NCBI GenBank assembly: GCA_900548775.1 | Contig: URLM01000010.1 | Location: 1-50,585, forward strand | Origin: an uncultured Olsenella sp. | GTDB lineage: Bacteria > Actinomycetota > Coriobacteriia > Coriobacteriales > Atopobiaceae | DNA length: 50,585 nucleotides | Direction of reading: 5' to 3' | In this document: piece by piece, positions 9,176 to 17,889 of the stretch | How the letters are laid out: each line of letters opens with the position of its first letter | Numbering within the stretch: the first letter of the stretch is position 1 | Translations under genes and position numbers: made by a program | The notes under the pieces: generated by a model | The model's database searches: none | What the model saw: the letters and a program-made list of their open reading frames with translations, nothing else | Told to the model about the DNA's origin: nothing

Positions 9176-10597
9176 GTGAGCGAGAAGCCCGCGAACGACG
9201 ATCGAGGCATGGCCCAGGACAATGCCGAGAAGACCCCACAGTTGTCGGAGGAGGAACGCGCGTCGGACGTGGTGACACCGCCGCTCGCCGTGGCCCCGCT
9301 GCCGGTGTACAGCCGTCCTTCTCGCCAGACAAGCTACGACTACGTCGACCGCTCTGCCGGCGGTGACGACAAGCGCCATGGCCTTCGCCTTGCCCTGTTT
9401 GTCCTTGCGTCCATCGCGATCGTCCTTGGCTTTGTCTACGGGGCCTGGGTCGTGAGCACTCCGGTCTGGAAGAAGGGCGATGCCGGCTCCGCCACAGCGC
9501 CTTCTGCGGCGGGAGGCATCCCGGAGGCAAGCGCTGCCGAGGCTGCTGCGACGCCGGCAACCACGACCATCGACATCTGCATGGTGGGCGACGTCCTCCT
9601 CCACCCCTCGGTCTACAACTCCGGGCTTCAGGCGGACGGTACCTATGACTTCTCGCACCTCTTCGCCAACGTGAGCGACGAGGTCTCTGCCTGCGACCTG
9701 GCCCTTGTCGACCAGGAGACCATCCTGGGCGGGACGGGCATGGGGCTTTCGGGCTATCCCGTCTTCAACGGCCCGCAGGAAGTTGGCGACGCCGAGGCCG
9801 CCGCAGGCTTTGACGTGGTGCTGCGCGCCACCAACCACACCATGGACAGGGGCTACGACGGCATCCACTCCGAGCTTGAGTTCTGGCGAACCGAGCACCC
9901 CGAGGTGGCTGTTGTGGGGTGCGCGGATCCCCAGGCAGGGGAGTCGTCGGATGACGCTGCCATCTTCGTGTACGAGAAGGACGGCTTCCGCGTGGCCGTG
10001 CTGAACTACACCTATGGCCTCAACGGCTACTCGGACCCCAAGGGCGCCGTTGCCGTGCTGGACGAGGCTCGCGTTCGCGAGGGCTGCAGGCGTGCCCACG
10101 AGGCGGCGGACATGGTGGTCGCATGCCCCCACTGGGGCACCGAGAACGTCATTGGCCCCGATCAGGAGCAGCGGCGCTGGGCGAACCTCTTCCTCGAGTG
10201 CGGGGTCGACGTGGTGCTCGGCAACCACCCGCACGTGATGGGGCCCGTCGAGGTCATGACCGGTGGTGACGGCCACACGATGGTCTGCTACTGGTCGGTG
10301 GGGAACTTCGTGAGTGGCATGGACGCCCCGCAGAACATGGTCGGCGGCATGGCGCGGGTGACTGTGGAGCGAGACGCCACGGGTGCGTGCCGTGTGGCGT
10401 CCTATGGCATGAAGCCGCTGGTCACGCACATCAACTCCACAGACGAGACCACCTATTTCCTCGCGGACTACACAGACGAGCTTGCCGCTACGAGCAGGCT
10501 TTCCTCGGTGACGCCAGGCTGGGCGCAGGAGCTTTGCTCGGATGTCCTTGGCAGCGCGTACGACCGCGAGAAGAGCGAGCTTCTCGTCACGCTGTAG
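9176..10597 (+). CDS. CapA-family membrane-anchored protein (poly-gamma-glutamate-type)
   Basis: A 473-residue protein with a cytoplasmic acidic N-terminus, one membrane span (about residues 71-93), an Ala-rich linker and an extracytoplasmic CapA/PgsA-like metallophosphatase-fold domain. Motifs are CMVGDVLLHP (about 135-144), RATNHTMDRG, CPHWGTEN and LGNHPHVMGPVE. CapA family members take part in capsule or poly-gamma-glutamate export, but many actinobacterial members stand alone and have unknown roles. I chose the GTG at 9176 because AAGGAG lies 8 nt upstream; the ATG at 9170 is too close to it. It could act with the nearby glycosyltransferases at the envelope, but this is inference. Confidence 0.8.
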   Translation: MSEKPANDDRGMAQDNAEKTPQLSEEERASDVVTPPLAVAPLPVYSRPSRQTSYDYVDRSAGGDDKRHGLRLALFVLASIAIVLGFVYGAWVVSTPVWKKGDAGSATAPSAAGGIPEASAAEAAATPATTTIDICMVGDVLLHPSVYNSGLQADGTYDFSHLFANVSDEVSACDLALVDQETILGGTGMGLSGYPVFNGPQEVGDAEAAAGFDVVLRATNHTMDRGYDGIHSELEFWRTEHPEVAVVGCADPQAGESSDDAAIFVYEKDGFRVAVLNYTYGLNGYSDPKGAVAVLDEARVREGCRRAHEAADMVVACPHWGTENVIGPDQEQRRWANLFLECGVDVVLGNHPHVMGPVEVMTGGDGHTMVCYWSVGNFVSGMDAPQNMVGGMARVTVERDATGACRVASYGMKPLVTHINSTDETTYFLADYTDELAATSRLSSVTPGWAQELCSDVLGSAYDREKSELLVTL

Positions 10598-10815
10598 GGG
10601 TGCCGGTGCCCGGTCTTCTCGTCTTCCAACACTCGATATTCTCGCCCGATGCGGGCTTTACGTTAAGGAGTCGTTGCCGCATCGCGTGACGTCGGGCGAG
10701 CGAGCCAGTTTGGTTTACCATGGCCAGTTGCGCGTGCCGCCGCGGTCTACGTCGGCGCGCCGTCATCTGTTGGTCCGCCCGCACGGCACGGGGCGGAAGA
10801 GGCGAGAGGAACCAC

Positions 10816-12582
10816 ATGTCCTACAGCATGCACACGCACACCTGCGGAGAACTGCGCGAGGAGAACATCGGCGAGGAGGTAACGCTCACCGGCTGGGTCT
10901 GGCACCGTCGTGACCACGGCGGCCTGATCTTCGTGGACCTTCGCGACCGCGATGGCGTCACGCAGCTCGAGTTTGACCCCGAGGTCTGCGACGAGGCCAC
11001 CTTCCACGAGGCGGAGACCATCCGCTCCGAGTGGCCCATCATGGTGAGCGGCACCGTGCGCGAGCGTCCCGAGGGGCAGAACAACGACAAGCTGGCCACG
11101 GGCGCGATCGAGGTCTACGTGACCAAGATTGTGGTGCTCAACACCTCCAAGACGCCCCCGTTCCAGATCGAGGACCACGTCGACACCGCCGAGGACGTGC
11201 GCCTGCGCTACCGCTACCTCGACCTGCGCCGTCCCAAGATGACCTCCAACCTCAAGCTGCGCAGCGACTTCACCTTCGCCCTGCGCGAGGCCTTCCACAA
11301 CAGCGAGTTCCTCGAGGTGGAGACCCCCTCGCTCTTCAAGTCCACGCCTGAGGGCGCCCGCGACTTCCTGGTCCCCAGCCGCATGCAACCGGGCCACTTC
11401 TACGCGCTCCCTCAGTCGCCGCAGCTGCTGAAGGAGCTCCTCATGGTTGGTGGCGTCGAGCGCTACTACCAGGTGGCCAAGTGCTTCCGCGACGAGGACC
11501 TGCGCAAGGACCGCCAGCCCGAGTTCACGCAGGTGGACGTTGAGATGAGCTTCGTCACGCAGGACGATGTGATGGACGCGCTCGAGCACGTGCTCGCCGA
11601 GGCCTTTGGCAAGATGGGCGTTAAGATCGAGCTGCCGCTCCGCCGCATCAACTACTGGGATGCCATGGACACCTACGGCATCGACAAGCCCGACACCCGT
11701 TACGGTATGGAGCTCCACGACGTGACGTCGATCTTCTCGGCATCCAAGTTCAAGCTCTTTGCTGCCGCCGCAAACACCGAGGGGCAGTACGTCAAGGCCA
11801 TCAACGCCAAGGGCGCCGGCAAGTGGCCCCGCGCGCGCATCGACCGCCTGGCCGACGTGGCTGCCGAGTTTGGCGCCAAGGGCCTGGCGTACATTGCCTT
11901 CCGCGAGGACGGCTCGGTGACCAGCCCCATCGTCAAGTTCTTCTCGGACGACGAGATGGCCGCGCTCCGCGCCGAGATGGACGTCGAGCCCGGCGACCTT
12001 GTGATGTTCGCCGTCGCCGACCGCCTGCACGCCGACGAGATCCTAGGTGGCATGCGCTGCCACATGGCCAACGAGCTCGAGGTGCCGCGCGAGGGCCACG
12101 ACTTCCTGTGGGTCGTGAACTTCCCGCTCTTCCACTGGGACGAGGACCGTAAGTGCCTGGACTCCGAGCACCAGCCGTTCACGCAACCCAACGAGGACGA
12201 GCTTGACCTTCTCGACACCAATCCCCTGGCCATGGGCTCTCACACCATGGACTTCGTCATGGACGGCTACGAGGCAGGCGGCGGTGGCATGCGTGTCCAC
12301 GACGCCGAGCTGCAGGAGAAGATCCTGGAGAAGCTGGGGTTCACGCCCGAGCGCGCGCAGGCGCAGTTCGGCTTCCTCATGAACGCCCTCGAGTTTGGTG
12401 CGCCTCCCATGGGCGGCTTTGCGTTGGGCCTCGACCGCGTGTGCATGCTGCTTGCGGGCGCGGACAACATCCGCGAGGTCATGGCGTTCCCCAAGACGGC
12501 GAGCGGCTCCGACCTCATGAGCGCCGCGCCGTCCGAGGTCACGGGTGCACAGCTCAAGGAGGTCTCGCTGAGGCTCCTGTAG
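10816..12582 (+). CDS. aspS: Aspartate-tRNA ligase
   Basis: A 588-residue bacterial-type class II aspartyl-tRNA synthetase, normal length. It charges tRNA-Asp with aspartate in the cytoplasm. The N-terminal OB-fold anticodon domain contains GWVWHRRDHGGLIFVDLRD. Class II motif 1 is followed by the flipping region RDFLVPSR, then motif 2 CFRDEDLRKDRQPEFTQ. A GAD insertion domain lies in the middle (about residues 300-420), and motif 3 is GFALGLDRVCML near the C-terminus. The ATG at 10816 has AGAGGA 5 nt upstream. An upstream spacer of about 218 nt probably holds the promoter. Discriminating or non-discriminating specificity cannot be settled here. Confidence 0.97.
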   Translation: MSYSMHTHTCGELREENIGEEVTLTGWVWHRRDHGGLIFVDLRDRDGVTQLEFDPEVCDEATFHEAETIRSEWPIMVSGTVRERPEGQNNDKLATGAIEVYVTKIVVLNTSKTPPFQIEDHVDTAEDVRLRYRYLDLRRPKMTSNLKLRSDFTFALREAFHNSEFLEVETPSLFKSTPEGARDFLVPSRMQPGHFYALPQSPQLLKELLMVGGVERYYQVAKCFRDEDLRKDRQPEFTQVDVEMSFVTQDDVMDALEHVLAEAFGKMGVKIELPLRRINYWDAMDTYGIDKPDTRYGMELHDVTSIFSASKFKLFAAAANTEGQYVKAINAKGAGKWPRARIDRLADVAAEFGAKGLAYIAFREDGSVTSPIVKFFSDDEMAALRAEMDVEPGDLVMFAVADRLHADEILGGMRCHMANELEVPREGHDFLWVVNFPLFHWDEDRKCLDSEHQPFTQPNEDELDLLDTNPLAMGSHTMDFVMDGYEAGGGGMRVHDAELQEKILEKLGFTPERAQAQFGFLMNALEFGAPPMGGFALGLDRVCMLLAGADNIREVMAFPKTASGSDLMSAAPSEVTGAQLKEVSLRLL

Positions 12583-12728
12583 GGGATCTCTCGTCTCTTC
12601 GTGTTGCTTGCCCGCCCTCTCGTTCTTTAGCGGTCTTTGTCGCTCTTGCTGGATTCACCTGGGAAAACGCTGGTCGATTCACGGATTCCGCTTAAGAACC
12701 TGGGGGCGGGGTTAGATTTACGAAATGA
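12583..12728. other. Spacer after aspS
   Basis: No gene is seen here. The stretch holds only C/T-rich sequence after the aspS stop and leads into the first inverted-repeat element. Together with the two elements that follow, the whole 688-bp spacer between aspS and the glutaredoxin gene is non-coding. Confidence 0.5.
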
Positions 12729-12855
12729 CGGTTGGTGGCAGTTTGCATTAAACTCTTGATATGATATAAGGTTTATAGCAAATCGATTACCTGGGGTTTC
12801 CAGGCTGACGGGGTCAGAGCTACTCAGACTATTGCCGAAAAACTGCCACCAACCG
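12729..12855. repeat. 127-bp inverted-repeat element, copy 1
   Basis: The 16-nt arm CGGTTGGTGGCAGTTT (12729-12744) is exactly complementary to AAACTGCCACCAACCG (12840-12855). The interior is AT-rich and unlike that of copy 2. No ORF is seen inside. The right arm extends into GCAAA, also shared with copy 2. Confidence 0.8.
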
Positions 12856-12949
12856 GCAAATCTAGCCACGCAGGCCCGAACCATCACCCCCCGGCGCCGT
12901 CCGATGCCCTCATTGGTACTTCGATCTGCCGCTCTGTGGCACGTTTTTA

Positions 12950-13075
12950 CGGTTGGTGGCAGTTTTATGAGGGTGGCCCGAGTATCGGCCAATCGTACCC
13001 TCGGAAAACCGCTGGTCAAGAATGTGCATGGAATGAATAACATATAAATGATTTATCGAAAACTGCCACCAACCG
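12950..13075. repeat. 126-bp inverted-repeat element, copy 2
   Basis: It has the same two 16-nt arms as copy 1 (12950-12965 and 13060-13075) at almost the same separation, but an unrelated interior. Conserved arms and length with a variable interior suggest a structured RNA or a paired protein-binding site rather than a simple transposed copy. Confidence 0.8.
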
Positions 13076-13270
13076 GCAATTTGTGATTGCGCCGTCTTTA
13101 TTGAGGCCCGATTCAACAGCCCGATGACGACGCGCGACCAATCGTCAGCGCTGACGGCGGCATCGATCCTGTGGAGATTTGCAACTTGTCAAATACCATT
13201 TCTGTGGCGGCCCCAATCGGGGTATACGCAGGTCAGTATCGTAATTGACGCTCTTTCTGAAAGGAACAGC

Positions 13271-13588
13271 ATGGCCGAGAAGGATCTTCAGCTCTACATT
13301 AAGAACGGATGCCCCTATTGCCACAAGGTGCTGGCGTTCATGGACGCCAACGGCATCGTGCTTCCGCTGCACAACATCGACGAGTCCGCGGCCGACCGCG
13401 ACCGCCTGGTCGAGGTCGGCGGCAAGCGCCAGGTGCCGTGCCTCTTCATAGACGGCAAGGCCATGTACGAGTCGGATGACATTATCGCCTATCTGGGCAA
13501 GGAATTCTCTGCTCATGCGGAGGGCGAGGAGGAAGACGCCCCTGCGGCGGGCGCCTCGTGCACCATCGGTGGCGGTTGCTCGTTCTAG
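13271..13588 (+). CDS. Glutaredoxin-like thiol-disulfide protein
   Basis: A 105-residue small thioredoxin-fold protein with the dithiol site GCPYCHKV (Cys14 and Cys17) and the cis-Pro motif RQVPCLFIDG. It would reduce disulfides or act as a redox carrier in the cytoplasm. After the fold (about residue 85) there is an acidic, Ala-rich tail ending in SCTIGGGCSF, which adds two cysteines and is not part of classical glutaredoxins. The ATG at 13271 follows GAAAGGAACAGC; the frame is open upstream to 13124, but that stretch has no family homology. A 61-bp-period hairpin array begins just after the stop. Confidence 0.85.
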   Translation: MAEKDLQLYIKNGCPYCHKVLAFMDANGIVLPLHNIDESAADRDRLVEVGGKRQVPCLFIDGKAMYESDDIIAYLGKEFSAHAEGEEEDAPAAGASCTIGGGCSF

Positions 13589-13598
13589 CGTCGAAGTT

Positions 13599-13750
13599 TT
13601 TCGCTCCGGCGAGAAAATGGCGCCAGAGCAGGGGTTTCTGATGGAATTCCGTACGAGAAGCCCCTTCCGGCGAGGAAAAGACGCCGGAGTGTTAGCTTTA
13701 ATCGTATTCGCTTACCATTACGTGCCTTCTGGCGCCGATTTCGCGCCGGG
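13599..13750. repeat. Hairpin array A (61-bp period)
   Basis: Three GC-rich hairpin units have CGGCG cores at 13607, 13668 and 13730. The first two units are linked by a segment containing TTCCGTACGAGA that recurs in the other arrays. It lies directly after the glutaredoxin stop. Confidence 0.8.
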
Positions 13751-13783
13751 AATGAGACAAGGGGACTGTCCCTTTGTCTCATT
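13751..13783. terminator. Palindromic terminator with embedded stop codon
   Basis: A hairpin with arms AATGAGACAAGGGG / CCCTTTGTCTCATT. The TGA stop of the minus-strand gene at 13779-14093 lies inside it. It is nearly identical to the element at 2675-2704. Confidence 0.75.
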
Positions 13784-14093
13784 CCACCGTTCCGTAGACG
13801 TTGCCCCAGCCGTGGGCCGTCACGATGCTGTTGAGCTGGTCGCACAGCCGGCCGCGCTTGTACCTTCCGGCAGGGAGAAGGTCGACGACCTCCATGAGGT
13901 CGTCGCACAGGTCGTCTATCTCGGCGCGCGAGAGCACGTCGATCTTGGAAACCGTCCCGGACATGTCGTGGTAGTAGAGCTCGTTCACCAACTGCTGCAG
14001 GTCGCCGTACTCGGGCGCGCGCAGTCCCCCGTGCGTGACGCTGCGGGCGGTGCGGTGATTGTGGGTGTCTGTGTTTCTCATCATGAAACCCAT
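13779..14093 (-). CDS. Small protein of unknown function
   Basis: A 104-residue protein I do not recognise. It has no membrane segment or signal peptide. The N-terminus is His/Arg-rich (NTDTHNHRTARS), followed by an acidic, probably helical part (EYGDLQQLVNELYYHD, EIDDLCDDLMEVVDLLP) and a basic KRGRL segment. Codon use matches its neighbours, and it ends in a palindromic terminator, which argues that it is a real gene. The start could be the ATG at 14093 or one of two ATGs 9-12 nt downstream; none has a strong ribosome site. It may be a small soluble protein-binding factor, but there is no basis for a function. Confidence 0.6.
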   Translation of the reverse strand: MGFMMRNTDTHNHRTARSVTHGGLRAPEYGDLQQLVNELYYHDMSGTVSKIDVLSRAEIDDLCDDLMEVVDLLPAGRYKRGRLCDQLNSIVTAHGWGNVYGTVE

Positions 14094-14244
14094 GGTACCA
14101 GCTGCACCGTGCCTGCACGGCGTCGCGCTATACTTCTTTCTCGCCGCTTCGCTGACAACCGCAGCGCGGTGGTGTCCCGAAACGCGTTTCGGGGCGCAAC
14201 GACAACCGCATCCATGCCCATGAAGCCGTCACGAGGAGGGGCCC

Positions 14245-15543
14245 ATGCCCACCGCATATGAGCTGATGTCAGACCAGGAACTCGCCGAGGAGATCGCACG
14301 CCTGGAGGCCGAGGCCGAGCACCTCCGCTCGCTGGGCTTGAAGCTTGACATGGCGCGCGGCAAGCCCAGCCCCGAGCAGACCGCGCTCTCCCGCCCCATG
14401 CTCGACGTCCTCGACTCCTCGACCGAGATGGACGACCAGGGCGTTGCCGTCGACAACTACGGCGCACCCGACGGCCTGCCGTCTGCGCGCGCCCTTGCCG
14501 CCCAGATTCTGGGGGTCGACCCCAAGAACGTGATCGTGAATGGCTCCTCGAGCCTCAACCTCATGCACGACCTCGTCTGCAACGCATACACCCACGGCAT
14601 CGGCGGCAACAAGCCCTGGAGCCAGCAGGGCAAGGTCAAGTTCCTCTGCCCCGCCCCCGGATACGACCGCCACTTCAAGGTGACGGCCCACTACGGCATC
14701 GAGAACGTCCCCGTTCCCATGCTCGAGGACGGTCCGGACATGGCGGTGGTCAAGCGCCTGGTCGAGAACGACCCGGCCGTCAAGGGCATCTGGTGCGTCC
14801 CCAAGTACGCGAACCCCACCGGCGTCACCTACTCCGACGCCGTAGTCCGCAAGTTCGCCGCGCTCACTCCCGCCGCGCCCGACTTCCGCATCTTCTGGGA
14901 CAACGCCTACGTGGTGCACACCTTCGAGGGCGAGGGCGACCAGCTGCTCAACATCTTCGACGCCCTGGCAGAGGCCGGCAAGACCGACATGGTCTACGAG
15001 TTTGGCTCCACTGCCAAGGTGACGTTCCCCAGCTCGGGAATCGCGTTCGTCACGGCGAGCCCTGCCGACATGGCCGAGATTCGCGCCGCCTTCTCGGTGA
15101 TGCGCGTCTCGCCCGAGAAGGTCTCGCAGCTCGCGCACGTGCGCTTCCTCAAGGACCTCGACGGCATCAAGGCCCACATGGAGAAGCACGCCCAGATTGT
15201 GCGTCCCCGCTTCGAGCTGGTGCAGGAGAAGCTCCACGCTGGCCTCGACGGGCTTGACTGCGCCACGTGGAGCAACCCCCACGGCGGCTACTTCGTCTCG
15301 TTCGACGGCCCCAAGGGCTCTGCCAAGGCAATCGTCGCCATGGCCGCCGATCTTGGCGTCAAGCTCACGCCTGCAGGCGCCACCTGGCCCTATGGCCGCG
15401 ACCCCGAGGACACCAACATCCGCATCGCGCCAACGTACCCGTCGCTCGAGGACCTCGGTGCAGCGCTCGACGTCTTCGTGGTGGCGGTGAAGCTCGTCTC
15501 GGCGCGCCTCACCAAGGCCGAGCGCGAGGGCCAGCAGGGGTAG
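14245..15543 (+). CDS. Aspartate aminotransferase, subgroup 1c (AspT-like)
   Basis: A 432-residue PLP-dependent class I aminotransferase. The family interconverts aspartate/2-oxoglutarate and oxaloacetate/glutamate in the cytoplasm. Recognisable parts are the substrate-loop LKLDMARGKPSPEQ near residue 35, PLP-ring segment FLCPAPGYDRHF, the ANPTGVTY motif (about 189-196), FWDNAYVVH with the PLP-binding Asp/Tyr, and the Schiff-base Lys258 in GSTAKVTF. The N-terminal helix and GKPSPEQ segment are typical of the actinobacterial 1c group (the Corynebacterium AspT type) rather than of AspC. The ATG is preceded by GAGGAGG. It is monocistronic, followed by a 284-nt spacer. Confidence 0.9.
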   Translation: MPTAYELMSDQELAEEIARLEAEAEHLRSLGLKLDMARGKPSPEQTALSRPMLDVLDSSTEMDDQGVAVDNYGAPDGLPSARALAAQILGVDPKNVIVNGSSSLNLMHDLVCNAYTHGIGGNKPWSQQGKVKFLCPAPGYDRHFKVTAHYGIENVPVPMLEDGPDMAVVKRLVENDPAVKGIWCVPKYANPTGVTYSDAVVRKFAALTPAAPDFRIFWDNAYVVHTFEGEGDQLLNIFDALAEAGKTDMVYEFGSTAKVTFPSSGIAFVTASPADMAEIRAAFSVMRVSPEKVSQLAHVRFLKDLDGIKAHMEKHAQIVRPRFELVQEKLHAGLDGLDCATWSNPHGGYFVSFDGPKGSAKAIVAMAADLGVKLTPAGATWPYGRDPEDTNIRIAPTYPSLEDLGAALDVFVVAVKLVSARLTKAEREGQQG

Positions 15544-15594
15544 GGTGCCCTGGCCCTTCTCGCCACCGCCCCGCCGAGAAGAACTACATATACA

Positions 15595-15655
15595 ATGCTT
15601 ATATGGCAACGGCCTCCAGAATGTATTTTTCGTTCGGGAGGTCGTTGCATAGCAT
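15595..15655. repeat. Imperfect inverted repeat between aspT-like gene and TPR gene
   Basis: GCAACGGCCTCC (15606-15617) pairs with GGAGGTCGTTGC (15637-15648), and flanking ATGC/GCAT extend the arms to about 20 nt with a few mismatches. The rest of the 284-nt spacer shows no gene; an AT-rich GCATACATTAG near 15752 could be a -10 region for the TPR gene. Confidence 0.45.
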
Positions 15656-15827
15656 GTAACAAGCGCCTTGCTTGCGCCGCTACGGCTCTGCAGAGTTCTG
15701 TAAAATCGGGAGTCGCGCACATCGCCCACGGTGGCGGGCCTGATGTGGCATACATTAGAGGGTCACAAAACGGCGCGCATGCGTTGGGCCAGCCGGGCGC
15801 GTATGGACACGGAGGGATCTTTCGGGC

Positions 15828-16748
15828 ATGTCGAAGAAGCCAAGCAACAAGGCAGGCAAGAAGGGCGCCCCTGCAGGCGTTCGCTCTGCCAGGGGCAAGC
15901 GGGCCGTGGGCTCGTCAAAGAGCGGCGCGACGCCGACCACGAACGGCCTCTCCACGCCCGCCAAGGTCGTCATCATCATCTTTGCCGTGCTCATGGTCAT
16001 CTCGCTCATGATGCCCACGCTCTCCACGGCCTTCTCGGCAAATCAGCAGGCCGAGCAGAGCGGCTCGCAGGACTCCGAGGCAGATTCCAGTTCGGACTCC
16101 AGCACGGACTCGTCGGATTCCAGCTCGACCGACGCAAGTGCCGCCACCGGAGCAGCCGCCGTCGACGCCAAGTACCAAGACACCGTCTCCGAGCTCGAGT
16201 CCAAGCTCGCCTCCGACAACACCAACCTCGCGACGCTGCTCAACCTCGGCCGCAACTACATGCGTTGGGGCGCCTCGGTCATCTCGGTCTCGTCCTCCGA
16301 CAGTGACACCAGCCATGGCAACGAGCTCCTCGAGAAGGCCGTTGGCTACTACGAGCAGTACCTCGACCTCAAGGACTCCGACGCCGTGCGCGTGGACATC
16401 GCGCTCTGCAAGCTCTACGAGGGCGACACGAGCGAGGCAAAGTCCCAGCTCGAGACGCTCACCCAGAACTCGCCCACCTACGCACCCGCCTGGGCGAACC
16501 TCGGCATGGTCCAGGAGTACTCCGGCGACAAGGATGCCGCCAAGACCTCCTACCAGGCCGCCATCGACAACGACCCCAACGACGAGTACGGCGCGAAGAC
16601 CTACGCCACGCAGCGCCTGGCCGCGCTCGAGTCCTCGTCGAGCACCACGTCCACGACGACCAACTCCACCACGTCCTCGACCTCGGGCGAGACCGGGGCG
16701 AAGGGTCTCACTGATACGCTGAACAGTCTCTCTGGTACTGGACTCTAG
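15828..16748 (+). CDS. Membrane-anchored TPR-repeat protein
   Basis: A 306-residue protein with a basic cytoplasmic N-terminus (Lys/Arg/Ser-rich, residues 1-40), a single membrane span at about 46-66, a Ser/Asp-rich linker (about 75-108) and an outward-facing tetratricopeptide region (about 115-275). Repeats are visible around LATLLNLGRNYMRWG, LEKAVGYYEQYLDL, DIALCKLYEGDTSEAKSQLE and APAWANLGMVQEYSGDKDAAK. A Ser/Thr-rich tail follows. TPR domains bind proteins; the partner is unknown. It lies 15 nt before the STAS gene and upstream of tatA/tatC, so a link to envelope protein handling is plausible but unproven. Confidence 0.8.
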   Translation: MSKKPSNKAGKKGAPAGVRSARGKRAVGSSKSGATPTTNGLSTPAKVVIIIFAVLMVISLMMPTLSTAFSANQQAEQSGSQDSEADSSSDSSTDSSDSSSTDASAATGAAAVDAKYQDTVSELESKLASDNTNLATLLNLGRNYMRWGASVISVSSSDSDTSHGNELLEKAVGYYEQYLDLKDSDAVRVDIALCKLYEGDTSEAKSQLETLTQNSPTYAPAWANLGMVQEYSGDKDAAKTSYQAAIDNDPNDEYGAKTYATQRLAALESSSSTTSTTTNSTTSSTSGETGAKGLTDTLNSLSGTGL

Positions 16749-16763
16749 GGAAGAGGAACCTCC

Positions 16764-17084
16764 ATGAGCATCAATGTCTCAACCACATCCACCGCTGGGG
16801 GCTGCCGCGTGGCGGTCTCCGGCGAGGTCGACGTCTCCAACGCCTCGACGCTCCGCGATGCCCTCGACGAGCAGCTCTCCTCCGGCGAGGGCGCGATCGC
16901 CATTGACCTGGCCGACGTGCCCTACATCGACTCCACGGGCATCGGCGTCCTGGTGGGTGCCGCGCACCGCGCCAAGGAGCTTGGTCGTGGGCTCTCAGTG
17001 GAGCGACCGCAGAGAAACGTCGCGCGCGTGCTCTCGCTCCTGGGCGTGGGCGCCGACCTCAACGTCACTGGGGCGCAGGAGTAG
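16764..17084 (+). CDS. STAS-domain anti-sigma factor antagonist
   Basis: A 106-residue single STAS domain with the phosphorylation-site motif YIDSTGIGVLVG; Ser57 would be the target of an RsbW/SpoIIAB-type kinase. In the family the unphosphorylated form binds the anti-sigma kinase and frees its sigma factor. Neither kinase nor sigma gene is beside it, so the partner must be elsewhere. The ATG is preceded by GAAGAGGAA. It sits between the TPR gene (15-nt gap) and tatA (88-nt gap). The length is normal for an RsbV/SpoIIAA-type protein. Confidence 0.9.
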   Translation: MSINVSTTSTAGGCRVAVSGEVDVSNASTLRDALDEQLSSGEGAIAIDLADVPYIDSTGIGVLVGAAHRAKELGRGLSVERPQRNVARVLSLLGVGADLNVTGAQE

Positions 17085-17172
17085 CAAGGAGTAGCGACCC
17101 CGGCAAAGCCCGTGCCGCATAGGCGGTGTCGCGGGCAACTGTAGGAATCGATTCACCTGGAGGAAACCGACC

Positions 17173-17868
17173 GTGTTTGGCATTGGAGAGTCAGAGCTCG
17201 CTCTCATCCTGCTCTTCGCGTTCCTCATCTTTGGGCCAGACAAGCTGCCCGGGATGGGGCGCACCATCGGCCGCGCGCTGCGGCAGTTCAGAAACGCCCA
17301 GGAAGGCTTCACGCAGGTCGTGCAGACCGAGATCGTGGATCCCGCGACCGAGGCGATGAGCGATGCGCCCAAGAAGCCCAACCGCAAGCGTAGCGAGGAG
17401 GAGGACGCAGACGTCGAGGGCTCCGGCACCTCCAAGTCCACGCCCAAGACCGAGACGTTCGCCGAGCGCAAGAAGCGCCTCGAGGCCGAGCGCGCCGCCG
17501 CCGAGAAGGCCAAGGCAGAGGCGGAGGCCACCGAGGCCGAGAAGCCCGCAGCAACGGACGGTGCCACGGCCACCGACGCCGACAGCGACGCCGACGCCGC
17601 CCCTGCTGCCGAGACGCCCGCGCCTGCCGAGACGCCCGCCGCAGCCGCTCCCAAGGCCGAGCCCGAGAAGCCCAAGCCCACGACAGCTGCCGACCTCTAC
17701 GCGATGAGCCCCAAGCGTCGTCGCGAGCAGGAGGCCGCCAAGGCCGAGAAGGCCGACGCCCCGGCGCCGGAGGCTGACGCCGCCGACAGCGACGTCTCCG
17801 AGACCCCCGAGCCCAGCAACACCGTTACCGCAACAGACGGAGAGGAGGGCGGCGAGCAGCAGGCCTAG
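17173..17868 (+). CDS. tatA: Twin-arginine translocase subunit TatA/B-like, long acidic/Ala-Pro tail
   Basis: A 231-residue protein whose first about 55 residues are a classical TatA/B module: short N-terminal membrane helix (FGIGESELALILLFAFLIF), the FGPDKLP hinge and amphipathic helix GMGRTIGRALRQFRNAQEG. It forms the export pore or receptor with TatC for folded proteins. From about residue 65 there is a long charged coiled-coil-like and Ala/Pro/Glu-rich tail, making it more than twice the usual TatA length and closer to TatB. No second tatA/tatB is present here, so it may serve both roles. The start is GTG behind GGAGGAAAC. tatC follows after 21 nt. Confidence 0.9.
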   Translation: MFGIGESELALILLFAFLIFGPDKLPGMGRTIGRALRQFRNAQEGFTQVVQTEIVDPATEAMSDAPKKPNRKRSEEEDADVEGSGTSKSTPKTETFAERKKRLEAERAAAEKAKAEAEATEAEKPAATDGATATDADSDADAAPAAETPAPAETPAAAAPKAEPEKPKPTTAADLYAMSPKRRREQEAAKAEKADAPAPEADAADSDVSETPEPSNTVTATDGEEGGEQQA

Positions 17869-17889
17869 CGCCCCGCTCCCCATACCACC

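Noticed and set aside
12583..13270. tRNA or other classical RNA gene near aspS
   Set aside because: I looked for cloverleaf arms and CCA-type ends and found only the long-range inverted repeats.
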